A stretch of 64,000 bases of DNA from Sphingomonas sp. Leaf208. Its GTDB lineage: Bacteria; Pseudomonadota; Alphaproteobacteria; Sphingomonadales; Sphingomonadaceae. Shown one piece after another: positions 52,449 to 61,505 of this stretch (position 1 is its first letter; every line of letters starts with the position of its first letter). The translations under genes were made by a program, and so were the position numbers. The stretch spans positions 62,001 to 126,000 of the forward strand of contig NZ_LMKH01000034.1 in the NCBI RefSeq assembly GCF_001421415.1. Direction: 5' to 3'. Under the pieces are notes generated by a model. The model did not search any database and was not told the DNA's origin. It saw nothing but the letters and a program-made list of their open reading frames with translations.

Positions 52449-54167
52449 CTATCGGCTCTTCACATACTCGCCCGGCGCCTCGCCGAGCGCCTTCAGAGCC
52501 CCCTCACCCGGCAGCCGCGCACCGTCCGCGGCCACCGTCTCGGCACCAAGCGCGCGCAACCATTCGACCCAATCCGGCCACCAGCTGCCCTTTGTCTCCG
52601 TCGCCCCGGAAACGAAGTCGTCGAGCGACGTATGCGCGCCCGGATTGGTCCAGTATTGATACTTCCCCGCAGCCGGCGGGTTGACCACACCAGCGATATG
52701 CCCCGACCCGGCCAGTACGAACTTCAGCGGCCCGGCAAACAATTGCGTGAGTTTCCAGACGCTTTCGGCCGGCGCGATATGATCCTCGCGCCCCGCCTGG
52801 ACATAGCTCGGCGTCACGACCTTAGTGAGGTCGATCGGTGTCCCGTCCACCGTCATCGTGCCCGTCACCAGCAGATTGTCGCGGTACAGGTCGGTCAGAT
52901 AGCTCAGATGCCATTTCGCCGGCAGGTTGGTGGTGTCGCCGTTCCAGTGCAGCAGGTCGAACGGCACGTAATCCTGCCCCAGCAGGTAATTCTGCGTGAC
53001 GTAGTTCCAGATCAGATCGCGCCCACGCAACAGGTTGAACGTCGTCGCCATGTACCGCCCGTCGAGGAACCCCTCGGGTGACAACGACGCGACCATCTTC
53101 AGCTGCTCATCATCAATGAAATGCTGCAGTTCGCCAGCCTGCGCGAAATCGACCTGCGCGGTGAAAAACGTTGCGCTTGCCACCTTTGCGGCCTCACCCC
53201 GCGCCACCAGCAGCGCCAGCGTCGCAGCCAGCGTCGTCCCCGCCACGCAATATCCGATCGTATGCACCGCCGGCACCTCGAGCGCAGCGCGAACCGTGTC
53301 GATCGCGTCGACCTGCGCCCCGACATAGTCGTCCCAGACCACGTCCTTCATGCTCGAATCGGCCGACTTCCACGAAACCATGAACACGGTGATACCCTGC
53401 TCGACCGCCCAGCGGATGAAGCTCTTCTCGGGCGTCAGGTCGAGGATGTAGAACCGGTTGATCCAAGGCGGGAAGATCAGGAGCGGCGTCGCCAGCACCT
53501 TGTCGGTGGTCGGGCTGTACTGGATCAGTTCGTAGAGCGGCGTGCGTTTCACCACCTTGCCCGGCGTCATCGCCAGGTTGCGCCCGAGTTCGAACGCGCC
53601 ATCGGGCGTATGCGTCACCTGCCCGCGGGCAAGATCCGCCATCATGTTCTGGAGACCTTTGAGTAAATTCTCGCCGCGCGTCTCGATCGTCTTCTCGATC
53701 ACCTGCGGGTTGGTCAGCGCAAAATTGGTCGGGCTCATCGCATCGACGAGACCCTTGGTGGCGAAGCGCAATTGCTGCTTCTGCTTCGGGTCGAGACCGT
53801 CGACCGCCTCGACGCCGCGGAGCATGTGGTCTCCGATCAGTTGATAACTCTGCCGGATCAGGTCGAACACCGGCTCGCGCCATTGCGGCGCCTTGAAGCG
53901 CTTGTCAGTGACGGGCGCGGCCTCGGGCGCCTTGGCCGGATCGAGAAACCGCTGCCACAAAGTCAGGCTCTCGGCCCAGAAATCGCGCGCGCGCTCCAGT
54001 GTCGCGGGGTCGGTGAAGCCGGGGATCGCGGGAATACCCTCGGGCTTGGCCTGCATCGCCGCGAGCCCCTGCTCCATCATCATCTGCTGCGCGCGGCCCA
54101 TCACCCAGGTCCAATGCTGGAGATCGGGGAGGGTCGGCGTGGAGGCGTCGGGAGGAGTATCGGCCAT
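52449..54167 (-). CDS. phaC: Class I polyhydroxyalkanoate synthase
   Basis: Polymerises (R)-3-hydroxyacyl-CoA to PHA at the granule surface. The 572-residue protein has an N-terminal helical region, then the alpha/beta-hydrolase core with the lipase-like box GYCVAG holding catalytic C307. The catalytic Asp is in AGREDHIAP and the His in GSGHIAGVVNPP. PPWINRFYILDL near 233 and the length identify class I. AGAGGA sits before the ATG. PhaP follows 102 bases later, with its own probable operator. Confidence 0.96.
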   Translation of the reverse strand: MADTPPDASTPTLPDLQHWTWVMGRAQQMMMEQGLAAMQAKPEGIPAIPGFTDPATLERARDFWAESLTLWQRFLDPAKAPEAAPVTDKRFKAPQWREPVFDLIRQSYQLIGDHMLRGVEAVDGLDPKQKQQLRFATKGLVDAMSPTNFALTNPQVIEKTIETRGENLLKGLQNMMADLARGQVTHTPDGAFELGRNLAMTPGKVVKRTPLYELIQYSPTTDKVLATPLLIFPPWINRFYILDLTPEKSFIRWAVEQGITVFMVSWKSADSSMKDVVWDDYVGAQVDAIDTVRAALEVPAVHTIGYCVAGTTLAATLALLVARGEAAKVASATFFTAQVDFAQAGELQHFIDDEQLKMVASLSPEGFLDGRYMATTFNLLRGRDLIWNYVTQNYLLGQDYVPFDLLHWNGDTTNLPAKWHLSYLTDLYRDNLLVTGTMTVDGTPIDLTKVVTPSYVQAGREDHIAPAESVWKLTQLFAGPLKFVLAGSGHIAGVVNPPAAGKYQYWTNPGAHTSLDDFVSGATETKGSWWPDWVEWLRALGAETVAADGARLPGEGALKALGEAPGEYVKSR

Positions 54168-54255
54168 GGCATCCTCTGCTTTTTCGGGAGCTTAACGCAG
54201 GCGCGGACCAAGCGGAAGCGTCACCGCATTGACAGTATCGACACCGAGACCTGAC

Positions 54256-54380
54256 GATCCTCCCCCGCCAGGGGAGGTGGCTGGCCCTTGCCAGACGGAG
54301 GGGGAGGACATGGAGCAGAGGTTGCGCCTGCCTCCCCCTCCGTCACCTTCGGTGCCACCTCCCCCTTGCGGGGGAGGATA
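54256..54380. repeat. Family C paired inverted repeat
   Basis: TCCTCCCCCGCCAGGGGAGG, TGGCTGGCCC and CCAGACGGAGGGGGAGG on the left; CCTCCCCCTCCGTCACC, TTCGGTGCCACC and TCCCCCTTGCGGGGGAGGA on the right. It shares the central GAGCAGAGG spacer with 50983-51104. It fills the divergent gap of phaC and the aminotransferase gene. Confidence 0.9.
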
Positions 54381-54478
54381 GACTGAATACCCCAGCTTTC
54401 GCCCCCGCGACGAATGAGGCGGATGACGCCTCCCCTCACCTGCGGTACAGCACCCGCTCCTCCAGCTTGAGGCTGATC

Positions 54479-55687
54479 ATGTCCGAAGACTTCTACCGCA
54501 TCAAACGCTTACCCCCCTATGTCATCGCCGAAGTAAACGCGATGCGGGCGGCGGCGCGCGCGGGCGGGGAGGACATCATCGATCTCGGCATGGGCAACCC
54601 CGACCTGCCGCCCCCCGAGCACGTCATCGAGAAGCTCGTCGAAGTCGCGCGCAAGCCCAGCGCGCACGGCTATTCGCAGTCGAAGGGCATCCCCGGGCTC
54701 CGGAAAGCCCAGGCGAATTATTACGGCCGCCGCTTCGGAGTTGATGTCGATCCCGAGACCGAGGTCGTCGTCACGATGGGCTCGAAGGAAGGCCTCGCCA
54801 GCCTCGCCACCGCGATCACCGCGCCCGGCGACGTCGTGCTCGCGCCCAACCCGTCCTATCCGATCCACACCTTCGGGTTCATCATCGCCGGCGCGACGAT
54901 CCGCGCGGTGCCGACCACGCCCAACGAGGCGTATTTCGAGAGCCTCGAGCGCGCGATGGCGTTCACCGTCCCCGCGCCGTCGGTGCTGGTGATGGGCTAT
55001 CCGTCGAACCCGACCGCCGAAGTCGTCGACCTCGCCTTCTACGAGCGCGTCGTCGAATTCGCGAAGAAGCACAAGCTGTGGGTAATCTCCGATCTCGCCT
55101 ATTCGGAACTGTATTTCGACGGCAAGCCAACCCCCTCGATTCTCCAGGTGCCCGGCGCGAAGGACGTCGCGATCGAGTTCACCTCGCTCAGCAAGACCTA
55201 TTCGATGGCCGGCTGGAGGATGGGCTTCGGGGTCGGCAACAAGACGCTGATCGCGGCGATGACGCGCGTGAAGTCGTACCTTGATTACGGCGCGTTCACG
55301 CCGATCCAGGCCGCCGCCTGCGCCGCGCTGAACGGCCCGCAGGACATCGTCGAGCGAAACCGCCAGCTCTACCACAAGCGCCGCGACGTTCTGGTCGAGA
55401 GCTTCGGTCGCGCCGGCTGGGACATACCGAGCCCCCGCGCGAGCATGTTCGCCTGGGCACCGCTGCCGCCCGCGCTCGCGCACTTAGGTAGCCTTGAGTT
55501 TACCAAACAATTGCTGACTCACGCGCACGTCGCAGTGGCCCCAGGGGTTGGCTACGGCGAAAACGGCGAGGGTTATGTGAGGATCGCGATGGTCGAGAAC
55601 GAACAGCGACTCCGCCAGGCGGCGCGCAACGTGAAGAAATATCTCCAGTCGATGGGCGTCAACACGCCCGCGCGTGGCGCCGGCTAA
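54479..55687 (+). CDS. AlaC-type class I aminotransferase
   Basis: A 402-residue fold-type I aminotransferase. MSEDFYRIKRLPPYV at the start, DLGMGNPDLPPPEHV, HGYSQSKGIPGLR, NPSYPIHTFG and the PLP lysine K239 in LSKTYSMAGWRMGF follow E. coli AlaC (glutamate-pyruvate aminotransferase) closely. Databases often call such proteins LL-diaminopimelate aminotransferase, so substrate should be treated as open. The start is the ATG at 54479 with GAGG eight bases upstream. The TSUP permease gene follows after nine bases. Confidence 0.88.
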   Translation: MSEDFYRIKRLPPYVIAEVNAMRAAARAGGEDIIDLGMGNPDLPPPEHVIEKLVEVARKPSAHGYSQSKGIPGLRKAQANYYGRRFGVDVDPETEVVVTMGSKEGLASLATAITAPGDVVLAPNPSYPIHTFGFIIAGATIRAVPTTPNEAYFESLERAMAFTVPAPSVLVMGYPSNPTAEVVDLAFYERVVEFAKKHKLWVISDLAYSELYFDGKPTPSILQVPGAKDVAIEFTSLSKTYSMAGWRMGFGVGNKTLIAAMTRVKSYLDYGAFTPIQAAACAALNGPQDIVERNRQLYHKRRDVLVESFGRAGWDIPSPRASMFAWAPLPPALAHLGSLEFTKQLLTHAHVAVAPGVGYGENGEGYVRIAMVENEQRLRQAARNVKKYLQSMGVNTPARGAG

Positions 55688-55696
55688 CCCGCCAGC

Positions 55697-56473
55697 GTGG
55701 ATATCAATCCGTTATATTCGGTGGCCGGCGTGCTCGTCGGCCTCATCGTCGGGCTGACGGGTGTCGGCGGCGGGTCGCTGATGACGCCGCTGCTGGTGCT
55801 CGTCTTCGGCTTCCACCCCGCCACTGCGGTCGGCACCGACCTGCTCTACGCGTCCGCGACCAAGACGGTCGGGACGACGGTGCATGGCTGGCGCGGCACG
55901 GTCGACTGGCAGGTCGTACGTCGGCTCGCGACCGGCAGCGTCCCCGCGGCGATCACGACGTTGCTCGTGCTCAACCATCTCGGCGAGAAATCGTCCGACA
56001 CCGGCCACGCGATCACCGCCGTGCTCGGCGTCACGCTGATCCTCTCGGCAGTCGCGACCTTCTTCCGCGGCAAGATCGTCGCGTGGCTGACCCCGCGCAT
56101 CGGCACGGTCGGCGGCGAGCGCCAGGCGATGCTCACGATCCTGCTCGGCGCGGTCCTCGGCGTGCTCGTCTCGCTGACCTCGGTCGGCGCCGGCGCGCTG
56201 GGCATGACTGCGCTGCTGATCCTGTACCCGACGCTGCCGATCAACCGGCTGGTCGGCTCCGACATCGCTCACGCGGTGCCGCTGACTCTGCTCGGCGGGA
56301 TCGGCCACTGGATCCTCGGCTCGGTCGACGTAGACCTACTGGTGTCGCTGCTGATCGGCTCGATTCCCGGCATCATCGTAGGCAGCCTTATCGCCACGCG
56401 CGTCTCCGACCGCGTGCTGGTCCCCGTGCTCGCGACCGTGCTGGCGCTGGTCGGCGTGAAGCTGATTCTCTGA
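55697..56473 (+). CDS. TSUP-family (TauE/SafE) permease
   Basis: A 258-residue inner-membrane protein with about eight hydrophobic segments. The internal repeat typical of TauE/SafE proteins is visible as GLIVGLTGVGGGSLMTPLLVLVFG in the first half and GVLVSLTSVGAGALGMTALLILYP in the second. The family moves sulfite, sulfoacetate or other anions. It starts with GTG, nine bases after the aminotransferase gene, and is followed immediately by a thioesterase gene, so the three form one transcript. The anion is unknown. Confidence 0.88.
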   Translation: MDINPLYSVAGVLVGLIVGLTGVGGGSLMTPLLVLVFGFHPATAVGTDLLYASATKTVGTTVHGWRGTVDWQVVRRLATGSVPAAITTLLVLNHLGEKSSDTGHAITAVLGVTLILSAVATFFRGKIVAWLTPRIGTVGGERQAMLTILLGAVLGVLVSLTSVGAGALGMTALLILYPTLPINRLVGSDIAHAVPLTLLGGIGHWILGSVDVDLLVSLLIGSIPGIIVGSLIATRVSDRVLVPVLATVLALVGVKLIL

Positions 56474-56474
56474 C

Positions 56475-56900
56475 ATGCGGCCAGGCTTTGCCTTCTCGAC
56501 CAGGTTCCGCGTGCGCTATGCCGAGATCGACGGCCAGCGCATCGTCTTCAACTCGCGCTATCTCGAATATGCCGACGTCGCGGTGACCGAGTTCTGGGAA
56601 TGGACCGGGATCGCGGAGGCTCTGCCAGACCTCTGGCCGACCACCGAGTTCAACGTCCGCCGTACCGAGATCGATTACCTCAAGCCGTTCCGCCTCGGGG
56701 ATACGGTCGAGGCGTTCGTGCGGATCGATAAGCTCGGTACGACGAGCCTGACGAAGCGGTTCGAACTTGCACATGCGGAGACGGGGGAATTGCACACGGC
56801 GATCACGATGGTCAGCGTGCACGTCGACCTAGAGACGGGGCGGCCGGTGGCGCTTCCGGATGCCATCCGAGCGGTGCTGGAGTCGCTACCCAACGGCTAA
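56475..56900 (+). CDS. Hotdog-fold acyl-CoA thioesterase
   Basis: A 141-residue 4-hydroxybenzoyl-CoA-thioesterase-like protein. RFRVRYAEIDGQRIVFNSRYLEYADVA contains the usual active-site region near the first helix (here E17 and D19 stand where the 4HBT catalytic Asp is expected). A central beta strand (TEIDYLKPFRLGDTVEAFVRI) follows. It hydrolyses acyl-CoA of unknown chain length. It starts one base after the permease stop and overlaps the convergent HxlR gene by four bases. Confidence 0.88.
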   Translation: MRPGFAFSTRFRVRYAEIDGQRIVFNSRYLEYADVAVTEFWEWTGIAEALPDLWPTTEFNVRRTEIDYLKPFRLGDTVEAFVRIDKLGTTSLTKRFELAHAETGELHTAITMVSVHVDLETGRPVALPDAIRAVLESLPNG

Positions 56901-57466
56901 CGCAACGGTCCCCCCTCCCTGGAAGGGAGGGGTAGGAGCGTCTCCGCGGTCATCACTTCGGCAACGGGTCCGAAGGCGACGACCTCCGCCGCCTCGGCCT
57001 CAGCCTCAACCCCATCCCCAGCGACCTCCCCAGGCAGCGCCCAGATAAGATCCCCCTTCCCCAGCACGCGCCCGTCATGCGACCGCACCGACACCGGCTG
57101 CAACGGCCGCCGATCGCGTTCGTCCACCAGGATCGGAAACGCCGGCACGCACGTCTCCCATCGCTCGCCCCATTGCCGCAGCGCGATCATCGTCGGCAGC
57201 AGCGCGAATCCCTTGTCGGTCAGACCGTAGGCGATCTTGCGCCGATCCTCCGGGATAGGTTGCCGCTCCAGGATCCCATGCTCGACCAGCCGCGCCAGCC
57301 GGTTCGCCAGGATATTACGCGCAATCCCCAGTTCCGACTGGAACTCCTCGAAATGATGCAGGCCGTTGAACGACGCGCGCAGGATCAGGAACGACCAGCG
57401 TTCGCCCATCGCCTCCAGTGCGGCGGGCAGGCTGCATTCGAGCAGGGGTTCGCGCAATTTTCCCAC
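56897..57466 (-). CDS. HxlR-family transcription regulator
   Basis: A 189-residue winged-helix regulator. The HxlR block is complete: LECSLPAALEAMGERWSFLILRASFNG, ILANRLARLVEHGILERQP and YGLTDKGFALLPTMIALRQWGE. I place the start at GTG 57466 because AAGGA lies seven bases upstream; the longer TTG frame has no site. The last residues (PLPSREGGP) are encoded by a half copy of the family-B repeat. The middle-to-end part (~70 residues) is not HxlR-like and holds an Ala/Glu run. The target may be the divergent small secreted-protein gene. Confidence 0.85.
   Translation of the reverse strand: MGKLREPLLECSLPAALEAMGERWSFLILRASFNGLHHFEEFQSELGIARNILANRLARLVEHGILERQPIPEDRRKIAYGLTDKGFALLPTMIALRQWGERWETCVPAFPILVDERDRRPLQPVSVRSHDGRVLGKGDLIWALPGEVAGDGVEAEAEAAEVVAFGPVAEVMTAETLLPLPSREGGPLR
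56911..56932. repeat. Half unit of family B inside a gene end
   Basis: CCCCCTCCCTGGAAGGGAGGGG is identical in core to the palindrome of 2322-2429 and 23088-23197, but has no facing partner. It lies within the last codons of the HxlR gene and just after the thioesterase stop. Confidence 0.8.
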
Positions 57467-57593
57467 GGCGTCTTCCTTATTGGACAGCAACGGTACCGCA
57501 TAAAAGGCCGAAGCGAAATGCTCCTCCGATTTCAGTTGCAACTCGCAACTAATCGGAATAGGTCTCGATTAGAAACCTTTTAGGAGTCTACCG

Positions 57594-57923
57594 ATGTCCG
57601 TCATCACCCGCGCGCTTCTGACCGCCGTTCCCGCCCTGACGACGGGGTTCGCCGCACTGGTCGCGACACCGGCATCGGCCCAGACGCCCATCAATTATTA
57701 TGTAGCCGTCCCTGCCGCCGCGCCCACTTCCACCCGGCTGATCACCAACGGCACGCCGTGGCGCTGGGAGAATGCGGCGTTCGTCTCCAGCAAGGCACCG
57801 CAACGCGACGTGATCCTCTGTGCCGCGGTCGCCAAGCGCGTCGGGCCGCTCGCCAGTTTCACGGTCGCGGGCAAGGCCTATGACGCCGACGCGCTGGCCG
57901 CGTGCAACAACCACGCGAAATAA
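57594..57923 (+). CDS. Small secreted protein (CC_3452-like)
   Basis: A 109-residue exported protein. The signal peptide ends near residue 30 (ALVATPASAQ). The mature part has two cysteines (C76, C104) that could form a disulfide, and ends with DADALAACNNHAK. The pattern VILCAAVAKRVGPLASFTVAGKAYDADALAACN resembles the CC_3452 family of small periplasmic proteins in Caulobacter and Sphingomonas, of unknown role. It is divergent from the HxlR regulator. Family assignment is by eye. Confidence 0.7.
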   Translation: MSVITRALLTAVPALTTGFAALVATPASAQTPINYYVAVPAAAPTSTRLITNGTPWRWENAAFVSSKAPQRDVILCAAVAKRVGPLASFTVAGKAYDADALAACNNHAK

Positions 57924-57970
57924 CGAGGAATTTGTTGCAATGCATCGCAACCCGGCCCCATCTATAAGCC

Positions 57971-60076
57971 GTGTTGCGCCAATATGAACTGGTCGATCGC
58001 GTCCTCGACTACGATCCCGATGCCGATGAGGCGCTGCTGAACCGCGCCTATGTCTTCTCGATGCAGGCCCACGGGAGCCAGAAGCGCGCGAGCGGCGATC
58101 CGTATTTCAGTCACCCGATCGAGGTGGCGGGTATTCTCACCGACCTCCACCTCGATGCGGAGACGATCGCCACCGCGATTCTCCACGACACGATCGAGGA
58201 TACCGTCGCCACCCCCGAGGAGATCGAGCGGCTGTTCGGCGCCTCCGTCGCGCGTCTGGTCGACGGCGTGACGAAGCTCAGCAAGATCGAAGCGCAGACC
58301 GAGAACGAACGCGCCGCCGAGAATCTGCGCAAATTCCTCCTCGCGATGTCCGACGACATCCGCGTGCTGCTGGTCAAGCTCGCCGACCGGCTGCACAACA
58401 TGCGGACGCTCCACCACATCGCCAAGCCGGAGAAGCGCCGTCGCATCGCCAAGGAGACGATGGACATCTACGCGCCGCTTGCCGAGCGGATCGGCATGTA
58501 CGAGTTCATGCGCGAGATGCAGTCGCTTGCGTTCGAACAGCTCGAGCCCGAGGCCTCCGAATCGATCAACCGCCGCCTAGAACAACTGAAGAAGGGCGAC
58601 GGCGACCGCATCGCCAAGATCGCCTCCGGGCTCAAACTGGTCCTGTCGCGCGCCGGGGTCGAGGCGGATATCTCGGGCCGCGAAAAGCACCCCTATTCGA
58701 TCTTCCGCAAGATGTCCGAACGCCACATCAGCTTCGAACAACTCTCCGATGTAATGGCCTTCCGCGCGATCGTCCCGACCGAGGAGGATTGCTACCGGGT
58801 GCTCGGGATCATCCACCAGCGCTGGCCGATGGTGCCGGGCCGGTTCAAGGATTACATCTCGACGCCCAAGCGCAACGGCTATCGCTCGCTGCACACCTCG
58901 GTGATCCACGCCGACAGCGCGCGGATCGAGATCCAGATCCGTACCGCCGACATGCACGCACAGGCAGAGTTCGGGCTGGCGGCGCACTGGGCGTACAAGC
59001 AGCAGATCAACGGCAGCGACCGCCAGGTCAGCTGGATCCGCGACCTGGTCGAGATCCTCGATACCGCCGAGAGCCCTGAAGAGCTGCTCGAACACACGCG
59101 GATGGCGATGTACACCGATCGCATCTTCGCGTTCACGCCGAAGGGCGAGCTGATCCAGCTCCCCAAGGGCGCGACCTCGATCGATTTCGCGTACGCGGTG
59201 CACACAGATCTCGGTGACCAGGCGGTCGGCGCCAAGGTCAACGGCCGCGTGGTGCCGCTGTCGACGGTGATCGAGAATGGCGACCAGGTGCAGATCCTCC
59301 GCTCGAAGGGCCAGTCGCCGCAGCCGCAATGGCTCAACGTCGCGACCACTGGCAAGGCGCTCGCCGCGATCCGCCGGCACCTGCGCCAGAAGGAGCGCGT
59401 CGAGCAGATAGCGCTCGGCCGCACGCTGTACGACGACATCGTCACGCGGTTGCCTGCGCAGATCGGGACGGATGCATTGAGCCACGCGCTGAAGCGGCTG
59501 AAGCTCCCCGACGATTCGTCGCTGATGGTCGCGATCGCGCGGCGAACGCTGTCTGATGCTGCGGTGATGGAGGCGCTGATGCCCGGCTCGGCCGGCGCCG
59601 ACGTCACGCATGCGCTGGCGCCGCAATCAAGCGCGATCTCGATCAAGGGGCTGACCCCGGGCGTGGCGTACGATCTCGCGACATGCTGCCATCCAGTGCC
59701 GGGCGACCGGATCGTCGGGTTGCGCCGGCCGGATGCGGGGATCGAGGTCCATGCGATCGACTGCCGCGTGCTGGGCGAACTCGCCGAACGCTCGGAGAAC
59801 GAGACCGACTGGGTCGATGTCGCCTGGGGGGACGAGACCGAGGGTGCCGTCGCGCGCATATCCGTGATGGTGAAGAACGAGCCAGGCTCGCTAGGCATCG
59901 TCTCGTCGATCATCGGCGGCCACAAGGCGAACATCATCAACCTGCGGCTCGATACGCGCGACAAGAGCTTCCACACCAACGAGATCGACGTCGAGGTGCA
60001 CGACGTGCAGCAGTTGATGCGGCTGATGGCGGGGCTGCGCGCAGCCGATGCGGTGCACACCGTAGAGCGGGTGTAG
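57971..60076 (+). CDS. Bifunctional (p)ppGpp synthetase/hydrolase
   Basis: The Rel/SpoT homologue (Rsh) of alphaproteobacteria, 701 aa, which makes and degrades the stringent-response alarmone. The hydrolase HD domain has H72-D73 in LHDTIEDT and an intact KLADRLHNMRTL. The synthetase domain has KDYISTPKRNGYRSLHTSV. A TGS domain (TDRIFAFTPKGELIQLPKGATSIDFAYAVH), a Cys/His motif region and a C-terminal ACT domain follow. Both active sites look complete. Translation is taken from GTG; no ribosome site is seen, only TATAAG just upstream, so the start is tentative. Confidence 0.95.
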   Translation: MLRQYELVDRVLDYDPDADEALLNRAYVFSMQAHGSQKRASGDPYFSHPIEVAGILTDLHLDAETIATAILHDTIEDTVATPEEIERLFGASVARLVDGVTKLSKIEAQTENERAAENLRKFLLAMSDDIRVLLVKLADRLHNMRTLHHIAKPEKRRRIAKETMDIYAPLAERIGMYEFMREMQSLAFEQLEPEASESINRRLEQLKKGDGDRIAKIASGLKLVLSRAGVEADISGREKHPYSIFRKMSERHISFEQLSDVMAFRAIVPTEEDCYRVLGIIHQRWPMVPGRFKDYISTPKRNGYRSLHTSVIHADSARIEIQIRTADMHAQAEFGLAAHWAYKQQINGSDRQVSWIRDLVEILDTAESPEELLEHTRMAMYTDRIFAFTPKGELIQLPKGATSIDFAYAVHTDLGDQAVGAKVNGRVVPLSTVIENGDQVQILRSKGQSPQPQWLNVATTGKALAAIRRHLRQKERVEQIALGRTLYDDIVTRLPAQIGTDALSHALKRLKLPDDSSLMVAIARRTLSDAAVMEALMPGSAGADVTHALAPQSSAISIKGLTPGVAYDLATCCHPVPGDRIVGLRRPDAGIEVHAIDCRVLGELAERSENETDWVDVAWGDETEGAVARISVMVKNEPGSLGIVSSIIGGHKANIINLRLDTRDKSFHTNEIDVEVHDVQQLMRLMAGLRAADAVHTVERV

Positions 60077-60127
60077 CATTTGATGATTATTGCTGCCTAC
60101 AACTCCCATTGACGCTAAACGGCGCGG

Positions 60128-61150
60128 ATGAACCGTCCCGCGTTATCGATCGTCGTCCCCTGCTATAACGAGGCGGCGTGCCTCGACATCCTGCACGCGC
60201 GCATTTCCGGCGCCGCGAAGGTCGCGGTCGGCGACGATTACGAGATCGTCCTGATCAACGACGGCTCGCGTGACGACAGCTGGCCGGTGATGCATCGCCT
60301 CGCCGCCGCCGACCCGCGGCTGGTCGCGATCAACCTGTCGCGCAACCACGGCCACCAGCTGGCGTTGACCGCCGGTCTCGATCTTTGCGCAGGCGAACAG
60401 ATCCTGATCATCGACGCCGACCTTCAGGATCCGCCCGAGCTGCTGTCCGACATGCGCGCGGCGATGGCGGCAAGCCAGGCCGACGTCGTCTATGCCGTCC
60501 GCCGCCAGCGCGCCGGCGAAACCGTCTTCAAGAAAGCCACCGCCGCCGCCTTCTACCGCCTGCTGACGCGGATGACCGAGACGCCGATCCCGCTCGATAC
60601 CGGCGACTTTCGCCTGATGAGCCGGCGGGCATTGGACGCGTTCCTGTCGCTCCCCGAACAGGCCCGCTTCATCCGCGGCATGGTCGCCTGGATCGGCTTC
60701 AAGCAGGTCCCCTTCCCCTACGACCGCGCCGAGCGGCTCGCTGGAGAGACGAACTACCCGCTGGCGAAGATGATCCGCCTCGCGTTCGACGCCGTCACCG
60801 GCTTCTCGACCGCGCCGTTGCGCTTTGCCAGCCACGCCGGGCTCGCGCTGACAGGCGTATCGCTGCTCCTGTTCGTCTACATCGCGATCGGCTGGCTCTC
60901 GGGCAGCGCGGTGCAAGGCTGGACCTCGACGATGCTCGTCACGGTGTTCCTGGGTGCGGTGCAGATGTTCGTGCTGGGGATGATCGGCGAGTATCTCGGA
61001 CGGCTGTACGTCGAGTCCAAGCGGCGGCCATTGTATATCGTCGCCGACGTTGCGGGGCCGATCCAGGGGAAGGCCACCTTGGGGTTCCGTGCGGAGCCGG
61101 TCGAAGTGGTGCGGTTGCCTGACGGCTCCCTTCCCTTCCACCCCGAATAA
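60128..61150 (+). CDS. GT2 glycosyltransferase (GtrB/DPM1-like)
   Basis: A 340-residue polyprenyl-phosphate sugar transferase of family GT2. LSIVVPCYNEAACLD at the start, LINDGSRDDS, the metal site D96-A-D98 in IIDADLQDPPEL and TGDFRLMSRRALDAF belong to the DPM1/GtrB/ArnC group. Two C-terminal membrane helices (about residues 235-255 and 265-290) anchor it. It would make undecaprenyl-phosphate-linked sugar on the cytoplasmic face, the substrate for a GtrA flippase (gene at 62265) and an outer transferase. Confidence 0.9.
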   Translation: MNRPALSIVVPCYNEAACLDILHARISGAAKVAVGDDYEIVLINDGSRDDSWPVMHRLAAADPRLVAINLSRNHGHQLALTAGLDLCAGEQILIIDADLQDPPELLSDMRAAMAASQADVVYAVRRQRAGETVFKKATAAAFYRLLTRMTETPIPLDTGDFRLMSRRALDAFLSLPEQARFIRGMVAWIGFKQVPFPYDRAERLAGETNYPLAKMIRLAFDAVTGFSTAPLRFASHAGLALTGVSLLLFVYIAIGWLSGSAVQGWTSTMLVTVFLGAVQMFVLGMIGEYLGRLYVESKRRPLYIVADVAGPIQGKATLGFRAEPVEVVRLPDGSLPFHPE

Positions 61151-61174
61151 CGAACGCGCCTGCCGATCGCAACA

Positions 61175-61276
61175 CCACCCCGGCGGAGGCCGGGGCCCAG
61201 TTGGAAAGGTCGCAGTAACGAAGCGCACCCGAAGTTATCGACGTTCCCCAACTGGGCCCCGGCCTTCGCCGGGGTG
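61175..61276. repeat. Family A paired inverted repeat
   Basis: CCACCCCGGCGGAGGCCGGG plus GCCCAGTTGG, a spacer with CAGTAACGAAGCGC, then CCAACTGGGCCCCGGCCTTC and GCCGGGGTGG. It matches 11490-11593 most closely, including AAAGGT and GTAACGAAG in the spacer. Confidence 0.9.
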
Positions 61277-61328
61277 GTAGTTGCTTGATGCTTGCTGGCC
61301 AATTCGAGAAGGTGCGCCGCCCCCTACG

Positions 61329-61478
61329 CCGTTCGTGCCGAGTAGAGACCGAGTAGCTCCGTAAGGAGCGTATCGAGGGCTCGTATCGAGGTATGGGCCC
61401 CGCGCGCCAACCTATCCCTCGATACGCCATCTCGATACGTGGCTTCGCCACTACTCGACGGCTACTCGGGACGAACGG
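61329..61478. repeat. Family E paired inverted repeat
   Basis: CCGTTCGTGCCGAGTAG and CGAGTAGCTCCG at the left face CTACTCGACGGCTACTCG and GGACGAACGG at the right; GTATCGAGG and CCTCGATACG face each other inside. The length and order equal those of 16212-16360. Confidence 0.88.
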
Positions 61479-61505
61479 AAGTAGGCCGCGCAGATACCTC
61501 GATCG

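Larger units (their letters stand above)
61151..61505. other. Repeat-filled intergenic gap
   Basis: The 355-base convergent gap holds one family-A and one family-E element, listed separately, leaving about 100 bases unassigned. No coding frame is supported. Confidence 0.8.

Noticed and set aside
57963..57968. TATAAG as the -10 box of the (p)ppGpp synthetase promoter
   Set aside because: It ends two bases before the proposed GTG and has no -35 at a usual distance (TTGCAA is 22 bases away), so it cannot be defended.
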